DNA of 64,000 bases from Serpula lacrymans var. lacrymans S7.9 (Eukaryota; Basidiomycota; Agaricomycetes; Boletales; Serpulaceae): NCBI RefSeq assembly GCF_000218685.1, contig NW_006763293.1, forward strand, positions 304,720 through 368,719, in the 5' to 3' direction. A model generated the notes under the pieces. It had not been told where the DNA came from. It saw only the letters and a list, made by a program, of their open reading frames with translations, and searched no databases. Numbering within the stretch: the first letter of the stretch is position 1; each line of letters starts with the position of its first letter. The translations under genes and the position numbers were made by a program. Of the stretch, positions 24,301-36,787 are shown in pieces.

Positions 24301-26763
24301 GGGGTCAAGCCCGTATTTATGGTCGTGTTTTCCAATGTAGAGTCAGCGACGGCAGGCAGCCGAGTACTTGCCGATGGGCGATCAAAGAAACTGAAATCGT
24401 CATCTGTAAAAGTGAATCCATCTTCAAAATCCATATCCAGACGATCAGCAGCACCTCCACCACCGGCTCCGCCGCCACCTATAGGGTCCATACTGATACC
24501 AAACGACATGTTATAATCCATGCCTATGCTCATAAAGTCATCGTTGGATTGTGCCCAAGAAGGCTCCATGTTGAAAGGATCGTACGAGGAAGAAGACGAT
24601 ATGTTTTCGGGCTGAGGGATTGGGTCATTAACGACTGGTTCTGGTTCACTCGCTGCGGTGGTGGGAAGTGCAGATGTCGGCTCCACGGAGGACATGAGAG
24701 AGTCTTGACCTGTAGAATGAGCACCACTTGGTAGGTTTGTTTGAGGGGGCGAAGGATAAAATTGCTGGTGAGGAATGGATACGGGCTGCGAGTCTTGATT
24801 CGAAGCAACTGTAGTGGGTGAAGTTTGGGCAGATGCAGGAGGTTGTGAATGCTGAGGCGTTGCGACTATATCAACGGATGTTGTGGCCAGCATAGATACT
24901 CCAGGTGTGATACTCGAAGGCAGAGCAGTTGGTGGAGTAACAACTGCTCTAGGTGAAGCAGAAAAGTGTGCGTTTTCTCGTTCTCGCCGTATTCGCTCCC
25001 GTTCCTTCTCTCGTTCTTTCGCCACTACCTCAACATAACCTCCTACTTCTGTCGCTATCTCATCCAAACCCTTCGACTTCGAGACCGTGAGCGAACGAAA
25101 AGCTCGGAGATATTCGCCTGTGGGAGAAGTACATATTCGGCTGATAACCGGCCGAGAAATGCGATGGCTGTTCAGTTCGATAGGTGAAGTTGGGCCACCA
25201 TCCCCTCCTGCAGACACAGGCGAACTGATCGAAATAGCGGGTGGCGGTGGGGGCGGAGGGGAAGGTTGAAGTGGGGGAGGTAAGTCCGGGATGTACGCGA
25301 GCGTCTGTCGTGCATGAGCAGATTTGGATGATGGCAAATAAGAAAGGCACAATTCTGTAGGCCAGATGATATTCATGCCTTTGTCTTCGCCTTGTTTGTT
25401 CTCCACCGCTAGCCAAGCGATGATATACATCGGATACTTACGTGCAGAAGGGTCGGCACTTCGATGCTTACCATTACTTACAGAATGTGAGTAAGGGGAT
25501 GTCATGGTTTTCCAATCTCCGGCACCAAGACCTGCTAAGGATTGTTCAAACTGTGCAGATAGAGCTGATGTAGGCCCAGTGTAGGTCGCGAGAAAAAAAG
25601 CTGGAGTAGAATATGGCATTAATGCGATGGGAGTTCCCGGAGCAAGTGGTAGGTGGACGGAAAGGGGTGAGAAGTGAGTGGGTCGGATAATAGGGTGGAT
25701 CTCGAGGCGAGATGTTGCGAGGTGAATCTCAAGATGGCAGTGTATGAAAGGTCTAAAAAAAACATTAGCATATATGCGCATGCAAAGTAGCAAAAAACAA
25801 AATAAAACCTGGTGTTAACATGATGTTGCCAATCCACGCCCCAGTCGAAGTACGAGCGTGGTGGACTCAGCAGAAAACCATCTTGAAATCCTCTTGCACA
25901 ACGGCCGTGCGGGGTTTTCCTGGACGCCTCGGAGATATCATCAATAAGACGCTTACGTACGGCATCCAGGAAGTGATAGTAGGCGCTTCTTAATGGCTTG
26001 CGGGGAAGGAGACAAGCGGGAGATGACAAAGTTGACTGCGAGAGTGAAGAGGGGTCACGTTTCAGACAGGATGGGCAAGGTGATTGGTCATCTGAGCAGG
26101 CGAGCGAACACGGATACAGGTCGTGGGGTGTAAATGAGGATTCTCCTGAAACTGGAATTACATTTTATCAGCAAGCGGGTCAGATGAGGAACTAAATAGT
26201 AAATCATAGCAGTGGAATTTGACATAGAATGGTGTGATATGTAGAGGGTTCCAGTAGTCCGGTACACGCGTTGTTCCCTGCTTGTAATCGCAGTGTAGCG
26301 AGGACTGGAATCCACGATATGTGCAGAACCTCCACGTTTGGTGATGATTCCGCGGACAATCAGGTTGTGATAGTGGGAAAAAAAACTCACCAGTCAGCCC
26401 GTCAAAGGAGATGTCCTTAATGGCAGCGAGTTTGGCGGATACGTGGTCCCGCGAGGTGATGGCGAAGACCTGGAGTGCAGATAAGTCCTGAGAGACATTT
26501 ACGCACGGCAAGAGGGAATCTAAGAGCGGTAGGCCTTTATTTCGATTGACAAGCAGCCTGCGAGCGAGTTCCAAGGCTTCGTAAGGTCGAATGGTGGTGC
26601 TTTGTGTTGTGAAAGTGGTATAGGCTATGACTGGATTGTCAGGGAGGGAGACGACTGAGGAGAGAACCTGTTCTGAAAGAGATACATGGGGTGGGAGATG
26701 GGACATGGTGGTGGATGGAGAGGAAGAGTGGGAAGAGGAGGCATGGGCAGATTTAGAGGCCAT
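21341..26763 (-). CDS. MED13: Mediator complex subunit 13
   Basis: Large subunit of the Mediator CDK8 kinase module, a repressor/regulator of RNA polymerase II. The N terminus at 26763 has VSLSEQVLSSVVSLPDNPVI, then VFAITSRDHVSAKLAAIKDI. Continuing downstream are KPLRSAYYHFLDAVRKRLID and SPPRSYFDWGVDWQHHV, conserved N-terminal blocks. A long Pro/Ser-rich disordered centre (about 23.6-25.3 kb, with a 912-codon open exon) carries acidic patches such as MDFEDGFTFTDDDFSFFD. The C-terminal part contains HTLLHIGYQTSACGKWLIAA, DLGVWLIQGDWEAFV and a final NPILPFHLAALETMHGAL, characteristic of MED13. I estimate 1,600-1,700 residues. Convergent with BIG1. Some small introns in the N-terminal third are not resolved exactly. 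Confidence 0.9.
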
Positions 26764-27184
26764 ACAGGCCTAAGGCTAAGGACGCAGAGTAGCCACTGGG
26801 GCGGGAAGGGCTCGTATGAGCTGGTGGATGCGGAGGTAAAACAAGACCTCGATTGCCGATCGCTGTCCGTTCACTGTCCGAGCCTTTCTCAAGTCACACT
26901 CCACTTGCAAAAACTATACAAATTACATATCAATACGCCATTGTCGTGCACGCATATACAACGGACGCTAGGACCACTGCCATCCAACACACAGGCCAGG
27001 TTGCAGTCCGATTGCACCATTGCGCTGAAAAGCAGAGAATAAAGGTGTGTGCCGAGAAGCCGCGGGTTAGCATATTACATAATAGAGAGTAGTTTTTGCG
27101 ACGCCACATTTGTGTTGCAAGTCGTTGAGCGTTTTGCCCAGCGTGTTCTCCTCACCTTTGCGGTAAAATCATTTATTCACAAAA
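26764..27184. promoter_or_regulatory. Divergent promoter MED13 / phosphoesterase-like gene
   Basis: The 421 bp between the two start codons. Small frames on the plus strand (26686-27042 and 26853-27092) match nothing. No distinct element is claimed. Confidence 0.45.
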
Positions 27185-29622
27185 ATGCAGCCAACCTCGC
27201 GTCCTGCCTCCACCTCAACGCGTCCTGTAGCCTCTCCCAGACCACCAATCCAATATGTAAATACCCAGACAAAGGTCCTCGATACCGTCCATGGTCGTAT
27301 TCTTTGTATTGCCGACATCCGTGGCCGTCTCTCAGCACTCAATGAACTCGCAAGAGAGGCCAACGCAAAGGCTGTAATTCACACCGGAGACTTTGGCTTT
27401 TTTGGTATGTTCTTTTCCTCTTTTCCACTTTTCATTTCGTCATTTCTTACTCTTTTTTCTCCCCCGCTTTTGTTCAATAGAAAGTCACAGTCTAGACAGA
27501 ATTAACGACCGCACCCTTCGACACCTCACAATGTACTCGCCCCTCATTCCAACCGCACAGCGTACACACTTATTGGCCGCAGATAACACACCCGCCTCTA
27601 TTCGTACCACCGTCAACGTTTCTCTCCTATCAGAATTCCCCCTACTTCTCTCCGGTCAAATCAAGCTTCAGGTCCCCGTATATACTGTCTGGGGAGCTTG
27701 CGAGGATGTTTCCATTCTCGAGAAATTCCGTGCCGGTACCTACGCCGTCGACAATCTTCACGTACTGGACGAGGCTACTACTCGCTGCCTCGACGTTGGT
27801 GGCGTCAAATTACGTCTACTTGGGTTAGGGGGCGCTTTGGTGCCCCATAAGATGTTCGACAATGGTGATGGAGCTGCCACTATCGCTGGTGGACAAGGCA
27901 CAATGTGGACGACGGCGCTTCAAATCGGTGAACTCGTCGACACCGCTCAGCGGGTGTATGACCCATCAGAAACTCGCTTACTCGTCACGCACGCCAGCCC
28001 TGGACGTGAGGGCATAATCGCGCAACTCGCCCTTCTGTTGAAAGCAGACCTTACCATCTCCGCCGGCCTCCACTTCCGATACGCAAGCTCATACAACGAA
28101 TTCAGTGTTCAAGGTGACTTTGAGGGATTCAGGCACAAACTTACGGTCGGTAAAGATGGCTTCGACAAAGTCTGGGAGAACGTAAAAACCCAAGTTGATG
28201 CAGTCATCGATGATAATCAGCGAGTTCTTCTGGACAAAGCGCTCTCTGTCCTCGAGCGTCTACCCCCTGCCCCTGGACAGGCTGGCGCCAATGCAACAGC
28301 ATCTACCGAGGAACCAGCTTGGAAGAACTGCTGGAATTGGAACCTCTGTGATGCCGCGTATGGTTCACTCGTCCTTGATATCAAGGAAGGACGAGTGAGC
28401 GCAGAATTGAAGAGCCAAGGTACCTTCTATTTCCTATCCGAGTGTTCTTACGTGAAAAATTATTGATGGTGTATTATCAAGGTTTCAACTATGCATACCG
28501 CCGTACAGCCACCCCTAGCACCACTGCTCCTACACCCAAATCCGCTACCACTTCTCTACCCTCGAATCCCGCCACAAACCCGCCGACGAAGGGATCGACG
28601 CCTGTTGCATCCGAGAAGCCCCTTCCACCTCATCTTGCAAAGGAAGTAAAATCGTCTGGCTCCACACCTCCACCCGCATCATCAGGCAAGGTCACCCCCA
28701 AGGAAACAGCCCCTTCATCCGGTCAAACCTCCGTAAAGACGAATGGTACTCCCACCGCACCCTTGTCGGAGAAGGCTGAGAAGGAAAAGCCAAAGAGAAA
28801 GGACAAGAAGGAGAAAAAGGAGAAGGAGCCTGTTGAAAAGAAGCCTAAGGAGAAGGAAAGCCAGCAGGGTGCGGAGGAAAAGAAAGAAAGTCCTGTCCGT
28901 CCGAGTGTGGAGACACAGCCGCAACAAGGTCCAAAATCAGACAAGGCAGCGACAAACAGCAAAGCTCCTGCGCCTTCATCGTCTGAGCCAGCGAAAGCTG
29001 CTACGCCTGATGCAGATGCAAACTCTGGCCTGAAATCGCCGGCCACCGAGAGCAGTGCTGGTGTGAGGACTCCGACGACCAGGCGGCCACCGAGAAATCC
29101 CTGGACCCTGTTTATACGCATGCAAGTTCTCGCCAATGAGACAGAACTACGAGAGTTCTTTGGAGAGGCAAAGTCTGGGGTAAGCTACGCAGTTATTGAT
29201 CCTATCACTTTCGTTCGTGCTGATGGATGCCATCAGATTACTCGAGTAAATATCCCTCAGCCAATGTATCAAAATCGGAATCAAAGGGTGGCCTATGTTG
29301 AGTTCGGGGACGAAGAGGCTATGAAAGCAGGGCTAGAGAAGCACGCTGAAGTGAGTTTTTTCCCCAAGCCTTTGAATCGACTAACCTTGCACGTGTAAAG
29401 AAACTGAAGGATGCCGTTCCTGAGGTCAAGCAAGCCATTGACAAGGAAGATCGACAAGACCGGGGTGGATATAGAGGTGGATTCAGAGGTCGAGGTGGTC
29501 GTGGGCACGGGTTTGCTGCCAGAGGATTTGCCGCTGCAGGTTTGACGAGAGGGCGTGCAAACGGGGAAGCACCGAATTCTGCTGCCCCAGACCATGCAAA
29601 AAGCGGAGGAGATGGGGCGTAA
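27185..29622 (+). CDS. DUF2433-type metallophosphoesterase-like protein with RNA-binding tail
   Basis: Function unknown. The N-terminal half follows the calcineurin-like phosphoesterase plan: [54 protein letters not shown] and [15 protein letters not shown]. The usual metal ligands are partly missing: the D-x-H motif reads D-I-R, and the GNHE loop reads GACED. The domain may therefore bind but not cut. A long Pro/Ser/Thr and Lys/Glu-rich linker follows. Next is an RRM-like unit ([20 protein letters not shown] ... [20 protein letters not shown]). The C terminus is rich in Arg-Gly ([14 protein letters not shown]). Five exons or so; one 57-nt intron is free of stops in frame. This resembles the fungal DUF2433 family, from memory of its layout. 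Confidence 0.8.
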
Positions 29623-30110
29623 GGTAGGGTCTACGAGTGGAAACGCATTTTACGACTTGTTTTTTACGAATCATTTTCCCCGATAATGTCTTTCCTTTTT
29701 TTTTTTTTGAAAACTTTTGGATCCTTATAATTTTGTTATATGCCACGTCTTTGAGATATGCTGATTGATTCTTGAGTGCACTTTATGTCTGAGTACCGTT
29801 GTTAATGGCTAATGTTTTGAGTTTTATGTCACTTTCGAGTAGTACAACACATATGTTCTGTCATTTGTTATATGCAACGTCCTTGAAGCTTGACTCGGAT
29901 AGCTGCGATAGGCGGTACCATGAATTCTAGAGGTCTCGCATATGAATCGGCTGTGGTCAGGTTCATGTGATTGTCAAGTTCCGTGCGAGCAAGTTCCGAC
30001 TTAACTTCCGAAAGAGAACAAGTAAGCTTGGTCTCTACCATTGCCATTCTCCACTTTGCCTTTCATTTCGGGCTATCGCATTGCGTATCTTATCTACCAC
30101 AACTACCATT
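29623..30110. other. Intergenic 488 bp
   Basis: Holds the 3' UTR of the phosphoesterase-like gene and the promoter of the acyl-CoA dehydrogenase. A pyrimidine tract with about 14 consecutive T lies near 29696-29709. No further gene seen. Confidence 0.5.
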
Positions 30111-31821
30111 ATGTTTTCCGCTACTCGATCCCTCGCCGCTAGGTCCATAAGGAGCCGTGTGTTGCCAGTAAGATCTGCAGCCAGGTATGGAAGAAAAACA
30201 TAGTGTCTTGTGATTTTTACTAATGTGCTACCCAAGAGCTTTCTCCTCGTCCCATGCTTGCCGTTCAGAATCGTCGACGCTGAACTCGCTGGATACCTTC
30301 ACAGACGAGGAGCAGATGCTCAGAGAGTCCGGTACGTTCAGCTTTCTCGTCTCAACACAGACGAAAGACTCAACCCCTCCTCCAGTCAAGCGCTTTGCAA
30401 CCGAGGTCGTTGGCCCCAAAGTGCGTGAGATGGACGAAAAGGAGAGTATGGATCCCGCCATCATCAAGGGATTGTTCGAGCAAGGTGTCAGTACCTACGT
30501 CTACCTCGCGACCTTCTCACCCTCTAACCACGCACCACACAGCTCATGGGCATCGAGACCAGCGCAGACCACGGAGGTTCCGAGTCCTCCTTCACCTCCG
30601 CCATCATCGCCATCGAAGAACTCGCAAAGATAGACCCTTCCGTGTCCGTCATGTGTGATGTCCATAACACCCTCGTCAACACCATCTTCCGCAAGTACGC
30701 CACGAAGGAACAGCAGGACGAGTTCCTCCCGCAGCTTTCAGAGTCAAAGGTCGTTACTGTCTGTGTTCTTCGTTGTTGTGTGCACTGACATTGTGTCTTT
30801 AGCTCGGGTCCTTCTGCTTGTCTGAGCCCGCTTCAGGGTCTGATGCCTTTGCCTTGCAAACGCGTGCAAAGAAAGATGGTGACCACTGGATCATCAATGG
30901 CTCCAAGATGTGGATCACAAATTCATACGAGGCAGAGATATTCTTGATCTTTGCCAACGTGAGGCCTCCTCCCCTCGTTTTCAGCGCTACCATTCGCTGA
31001 CTTGCTTTTTTCTGGAAAGGTGGATCCCAGCAAAGGTTATAAAGGTATTACCTGCTTCGTAGCCACGAAGGATATGGGTATAGAGATTGCAAAGAAGGAA
31101 GAAAAGCTGGGAATCCGCGCTTCGTCGACGTGTACCCTCAACTTTGACGATCTGAAGGTTCCCGCAGCGAACGTCATTGGTGGAGAAGGTAATGGCTACA
31201 AGGCAAGTTTATTATATATATACTCGTCGCGTGTATATTAATGGTTATTCACAGATTGCGATCGAAATTTTGAACGAAGGTATGCGTTCTAAAATGTTAT
31301 GCACTGAACTGTCACTGAGCGGGCTCCTTCTACTTTACAGGCCGTATAGGCATTGCAGCACAAATGCTTGGGCTTGCTCAGGGCGCATTTGACAAAGCCG
31401 TTCCCTATACCTATACCCGTAGTCAATTCGGTCAACCTGTCGGCACGTTCCAGGGTATGGCCTTCCAGATTGCTCAAGCAGCTATAGAGATAGAGTCTGC
31501 CCGTCTATTGACGTACAACGCTGCGAGACGGAAGGAGGAAGGGAAGAGCTTCACGAAAGAAGCCGCCATGGCGAAGTACTGGGCAAGCGTGATCGCACAA
31601 AGAGTCTCGGGACAGGCTATCGAGTGGGCAGGTGGTGTGGGATTCACGAGAGAGACAGGTATTGAGAAGTTCTGGAGAGATTCTAAGATCGTAAGTACTC
31701 TAGGTATTATACGAAAGCATATGAGAACTGATAATGGTCTACATAGGGAGCGATCTACGAGGGAACCTCGAATATACAGCTACAAACTATTGCGAGATTT
31801 ATCCAGAAGGAGTATTCATAG
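30111..31821 (+). CDS. Short/branched-chain acyl-CoA dehydrogenase, mitochondrial
   Basis: FAD enzyme that oxidises short or branched acyl-CoA (isoleucine breakdown or beta-oxidation), passing electrons to [22 protein letters not shown] is a typical mitochondrial presequence. Then come [85 protein letters not shown] and [11 protein letters not shown]. The C-terminal helical part has [19 protein letters not shown] and ends [20 protein letters not shown]; the Glu in YEGTS is the catalytic base. The arrangement closely resembles ACADSB. Nine or so exons; the stop TAG is at 31819-31821. Convergent with HEM25, 46 bp between the coding ends. Confidence 0.94.
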
Positions 31822-31867
31822 CGTGTAATTGTCATTGTTGTCACACAAGTCCATTGGGAATTTTGAT

Positions 31868-33239
31868 TTATAGCGTTCGCATGAACGAGAGGATGCCCTC
31901 AAATACAACCCAGCCAATGACTGAACTGAAAACTTTTCTTGTCATACGTAACGAAACACCGTCTAAGAAACCAGATGCGCCTCGTTGCTGGAAAAACTAT
32001 CAGCCCAAAGCTTTTTTACAATAAGAACCTGGCTCACCTTCCAGATCGTCATTATTGTCGATGTAAAACCTCGGTAGTGGTCTTCTGAACGTACTTGCAT
32101 CTTTGTCTGAGAGCAATCATCAGCGAGTGAGAGGTGGTCGTTTTATAGTGCCTACCTTGACGACGTCGAAGGGATGAGTTATTATAGTCGCAATAGCACC
32201 GGCAGACGCAGCAGAAAGAGAATGTATCCCTGAATTATGAACGGTAGGAAGTAAATATGCTATTTGTGATAAAAGGCGCAAATCAGATGAATATCCCCAA
32301 AACATATGAACACGTGAACGGTATCTCACAAGATTCGCGTTTAATCCCTTCGTAGAACACCACAAAAAGTCCTGCGTATGGCGCGTCGCGTAATGACGAA
32401 GCGAGAAACCCTCGTAACAGCTCAGATGGTCCGAGACGAACAATTGACAAAAAAGAACCAGAAAGACTCTCGTACGCATACATCTGACTCTGCACGAACA
32501 AAAAAGCAGAGGTCAATATAAGCCATGGAAAATATCATTTCACTAACTTCGTATCGCGCCTTCAGCACCGAAAATGGATTTAGCAGGAAGCCTACGCCTA
32601 CTCGAGCGGTAGCACCTGCCAAGAGGTTTCCCTGACTTGAGAGTTTTGGAAGGACAGAAGAGTTTCCGATGCGTTCAGGGTTTTGTGCTTGACGGACTGC
32701 AGCAAAGTATGGCGAAGTAGCCATGAGTGTACGTAGTTGGGTGAGACTCGTCATATACAGAGCGACTCCAGGAACGTTTCTGGATGAGTTCACGTGAAGG
32801 AACAGAATACCTTGAGAAGAATAATTGTGCGAATTACCTGACAAGCGTAGCACTCGTTCCTCGCCACAAACCTACGAGACCATCTCTAACAGCGATATCC
32901 TGTGCAGTGCGCAGCATAATTCCTGTCTTTCTATCGAGACGAGGAACGATGAGTCATACAAAGACAGAGAAGGAACGAAGAGGACAAACCGGGATGTCAG
33001 CGCGCCGTCACCTTGCTGCAGGCGCGTCTTGAGCAAATCAACTAGATGATATCAGGTATATTGTGAATATGTGCCACCCATGATGGGAGGCAATGCACTT
33101 GCAAGGTTGAAGAAAAATAGCTGAAGTGAAACCCGATAAAGCCCCTACCATACAGCAATACATTGAGGTAAGTACTATTACATGGGAGAACTAGGAAACA
33201 TAACGAACCAGATAAGAGATGTTGCCCGACATTGCTCAT
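31868..33239 (-). CDS. HEM25: Mitochondrial glycine carrier HEM25 (SLC25A38)
   Basis: Inner-membrane carrier that imports glycine for the first step of haem synthesis. Three carrier repeats are visible after splicing. Repeat 1: GQHLLSG, GALSGFTSAIFLQP, then FDLLKTRLQQGDGALTSRKT (signature P-x-D-x-x-K), GLVGLWRGTSATLVRNVPGV. Repeat 2: NLLAGATARVGVGFLLNPFS, VLKARYE, RGFLASSLRDAPYAGLFVVF. Repeat 3: LSAASAGAIATIITHPFDVV, KTKMQVRSEDHYRGF, and a last exon SLRMTRKVFSSVIGWVVFEG. The second intron (33042-33102) uses a GC donor. Stop TAA at 31868-31870. The match to SLC25A38 rather than other carriers rests on RTAQDIAVRDGL, the RNVPGVALY block and the SSLRDAPYAGLF loop. Confidence 0.93.
33042..33102 (-). 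other. GC-AG intron in HEM25
   Basis: A 61-nt intron with donor GCAAGT and acceptor ATCTAG. It splits the Phe codon of PFDLLKTR, the carrier signature. The nearby GT (GTGCAT, four bases downstream) would break this motif. Confidence 0.85.
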
Positions 33240-33720
33240 TTGATGATTCGGGTTCCAGACGAAGAGTAGCTGTGATTTGACTCTTGAGCTCTATGTAAAT
33301 GAACGCATGCATGTGTGCCACTTACTTGGAACGGTGGTGGAAGTGAAGGAAGCAACCTTGGAACGTTGCAGATAAATTAAAGGCACTTGTTCAGGTGAGC
33401 TTTGGGTATGGTAAGCTTACCATGATCGACTCGGCGATGCGCTATACGTCACGGAGGTCTACGACGCACGTGTGGCTTGGCTTGAATACGCGAGCCGGGT
33501 TCTGCCGCTTCACACTCCGGGTCAAGGCGGCACACGGTTTGATGCGTCGGAGATCGAAACACGGCTACGAGTGCGGCAGACATGGGTAAGAGGGAGTCTG
33601 GAGAGACGGTGCTATGATTTCGATTGATTCGTAGACATTTATAGAGACTTCTTTGTCGCAACGGGACATTGTAAGAAATTGCTGTCAGCATCTGGTATAT
33701 AAAGCCAGCCGCATACGATA
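33240..33720. promoter_or_regulatory. Divergent promoter HEM25 / RhoGEF
   Basis: The 481 bp between the two ATGs. Open frames on both strands (33395-33589 + and 33449-33766 -) are unrelated to any known protein. No element assigned. Confidence 0.4.
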
Positions 33721-36700
33721 ATGGCCCATATCGATACCCACATGCCCCCCGCTTCCCACTCATCATCCAGCAGTCCTGCCCGTCACACCCACAACCTCTC
33801 GCCAGACGAAAAACCAGAGGAATTTAGCCCACTCAAGGATCTTTTAAGGACCGAAACGATATATGTCGATCTCCTCACAGGTATCGTACGAGTACGTAAC
33901 ATATACCCCACTTCTAGTCTAGCCACTTCATTCCTGATATCATCACAACAGAAAGTTGCGGCAGCATGGTCACGCACAAATCTCCCTCCTCCAGAGCTGG
34001 ACGCCATGTTTCGCAGCGTAGAGAGTGTCTACAAGGCAAATCGTGCATTCACCACGGTAAGATTTTCAGTGCGGGCAATATAGCCAGGCTAAATCGCTAC
34101 CAGAAACTCAAAGCAATCGGTGCAAATCCTTCCTCACCCAGAGCTCTCGGAGACTTGTTGATCCGATGGGTAAGTAGTCTATAGATATAAATCCCTCTGT
34201 TTTACACTAAATTGTATTAAGATCGACGACCTTGACACCCCTTATACCTCATATTGTACCAAATTCTGTCCTGGTTTTGACGAGTGGGATCCTGTAAGCA
34301 GCAACTCGAAACTAGGCGGCATTCTTCGGGATTTCTCCCAGTCACACCCACCCCACCTGGCTAGTGGTCGCTTCCTGAATCTGAATGATCATGAGGTCTG
34401 GTCATTGGACACGCTATTCCTACTCCCCATGTCAAGATTGCATTACTACAAGGAACTATACGGACGACTGCTAGAGGGCACTACTCCTGGGAGGAGTGAC
34501 CATCGCTTACTCAGCAGCGCGTTGGACAAAATGGATCGTCTACTGGCCACTCTAGACGAGAAAGCACGTCTGGGCGGCCTTTCATCATCGAAGGTCTTGG
34601 CCGTAAATGAGCGCGACAGAGCTGGCGGTGAAGGGCCGTTGGCTGAACGGACCAACGAGATAATGGATCACCAGCTCTCAGACAAGTTGGATCGTCTCAA
34701 GCTCGAGTTAGACAGACCCGCTGCCCAGGAAAATGATGCAGCGAGAGGGCGAGTATCACTAAAAGATATCATACCAGCGTCTAGCTAATTTGGCTGGCTC
34801 ACAGGCAGGACCGGAAGGCAAGTCCGGCGCCTGTTATTCGAGAACAGACAAGAAAACCGCCATCGTCTGTATCTGAGTTGGAGTCACGTTTGTCCACTGA
34901 AAATATCCTCGATCTGTTTACCATGGAGCCTAGGGTTATTTCTTTCATCTCGAACTTGTTTCGGATTCTGACGAATTACATCTTTGACAGCAACTGCGTC
35001 TGCAAATGAATCCCCCATCACTCACATACACGCGTGAAGTAAAATTATCAGTTGACGTTTTTATACGCTTTACGCCTCGATCTACTGGGGTGGAGACCAC
35101 TCATCCTCAGGGTCACGTCTATGTCTTGTCAGATCTGTTCCTCATTTGTGAGAAGATGACTCCTGGGGAGGTCACTCCAGGAGACAACCACGACATACGG
35201 CTATGTTATCCCCCTCTGGCAGGCAAGGTTTTGCGTGTTTCAGAGGTCAGCGGTCAAGGTAGGTGTTTTGAACGAATGTGCATGTTGTTTTTCTAAATGG
35301 TTTGGGTACCGTCAGATAACGTACTTCAAGTATTAATCATGAGGCAAGAGACGTTGATCTTGGAGGTGGCATCAAAGCAAATCCGGAACAAGATCATGAA
35401 AGAAATCAAAGCATGCACCGAGTTTGCAAAGTCAGGTAAGTCTGAGCATGGTAGAAGAAATCACATAAGTTGATGTTAATGATTTCCAGTATCTTCGACC
35501 CCTAAGGGAGCAATACCGCCTTTGCCCTCATTGCCAAGTTTGCCTCCTATAATACCCACGTCCTTTGATCTGGAGGATAGTCTAAATTTACAAGAGACTC
35601 CAAAGCAGATCGAGGAGCCCAAGGGAGTCAATGAGGTCAAAGAAGTCAAAGCAGCTTTCCAATACCCAGCGCGAGGGATATCACTCGAAAGAGTAAGTTC
35701 GCCACCAGGAAGACAGTCTTCTCACTCCCAGAACTCTGTACAACGAACTTCGACGCCTTCCATTCATCGCACCTCTTCAACACCTTCTTTTCAACGTCAA
35801 TCGCAAGACGACTTTCAACAGATGCAGCATCCACCCATGCCTCAGCGGCCTCCTTTTCAAAATCAGGACACTTTTCATAATCAGGACTTTTCTTATAATC
35901 AGGATACCAGGAACTACCCCCCACAACCACACATGCATCCAGACCACCAACCCTTTATCCTACCATCTCCCTCTCAACAGGGACCTCCTTACCATCCTCA
36001 ACAAGGACCACCTTATCATCCTCAGCAGGGACCACCTTACCACCCTCAACAAGGACCGCCTCAACAAGGACCCCCTTACCAAATCCACCAGGGGCAATCT
36101 TACAGCACTCCTCACATGCGCCCTCCATCAGAGCCTTCGTCGTTCCCACGAGCTGTCAGGAAATCGAGCTCTTCACGTTCTCTCGCATCACAAGAGTATA
36201 TGGCTCGCGCATACGAACCGCCCCCACCCTCTACAATGCCGTCAACTCCGTCAACAATGATGCGGTCCCATCCTCAGCGCACGGCTTCTCGCGGTTACAT
36301 GGGCGAGTCTCCCGGTTCTCGTCCTGTGTTGCCATCAATGCAGATGCCAGGCTCGAGAACAAATTCATATGCTTCTGGTTCATTCCGTCAGGCACCGGAT
36401 TCCCCAGTGGAGGAGATGCCATCCTCAATAGGACTCGGCCCATCGAGCATTTGTGAACAGATGTCTTGCAAGGTGTTCATTCAACAGAACCATTCTCAAT
36501 GGAAGCCTCTCGGGGTCGCGAACCTAAAGTTATACCGCCAAAATTCCTCCAACGTCAAGCAATTGGTTGCAGAGACTGATAACAAAGAGAGGGCTGTTAT
36601 CATTTCTACAATCGTCCTGGTTGATGGCGTAGAAAGGGTGGGTAAAACCGGGGTGGCGATCGAGCTTAGCGATGCACGAGGGATGCGCACAGGCACGATA

Positions 36701-36787
36701 TACATGATACAACTGCGCAACGAGGCTACGGCAGTGAGATTATTTGGGAGTCTCTTAGCAGGTTCCGATCGTTCACGGACGCACTGA
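33721..36787 (+). CDS. Rho guanine-nucleotide exchange factor (DH-PH) with Pro/Gln-rich linker
   Basis: Likely activator of a Rho/Rac/Cdc42 GTPase at the cell cortex. The DH domain starts DLLRTETIYVDLLTGIVRKV and continues DAMFRSVESVYKANRAFTTK, TPYTSYCTKFCPGFDEW and LFLLPMSRLHYYKELYGRLL. A PH-like region follows (REVKLSVDVFIRFTPRSTGV, GHVYVLSDLFLICEKMTPGE, MRQETLILEVASKQIRNKIM). The C-terminal half is disordered, rich in Pro/Gln/Ser, with an 8-residue tandem repeat. It ends in a second PH/RanBD-like fold (QQNHSQWKPLGVANLKLYRQ ... IYMIQLRNEATAVRLFGSLL). About eight exons. The exact GTPase target and yeast counterpart cannot be told from sequence alone. Confidence 0.85.
35975..36080 (+). repeat. 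24-bp coding minisatellite (QQGPPYHP units)
   Basis: About four copies of a 24-bp unit encoding QQGPPYHP, the last degenerate (QQGPPQQGPPYQ), inside the RhoGEF linker. Just upstream (about 35860-35910) lie three related N-Q-D units. In-frame repeats of this kind change copy number easily. Confidence 0.9.
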
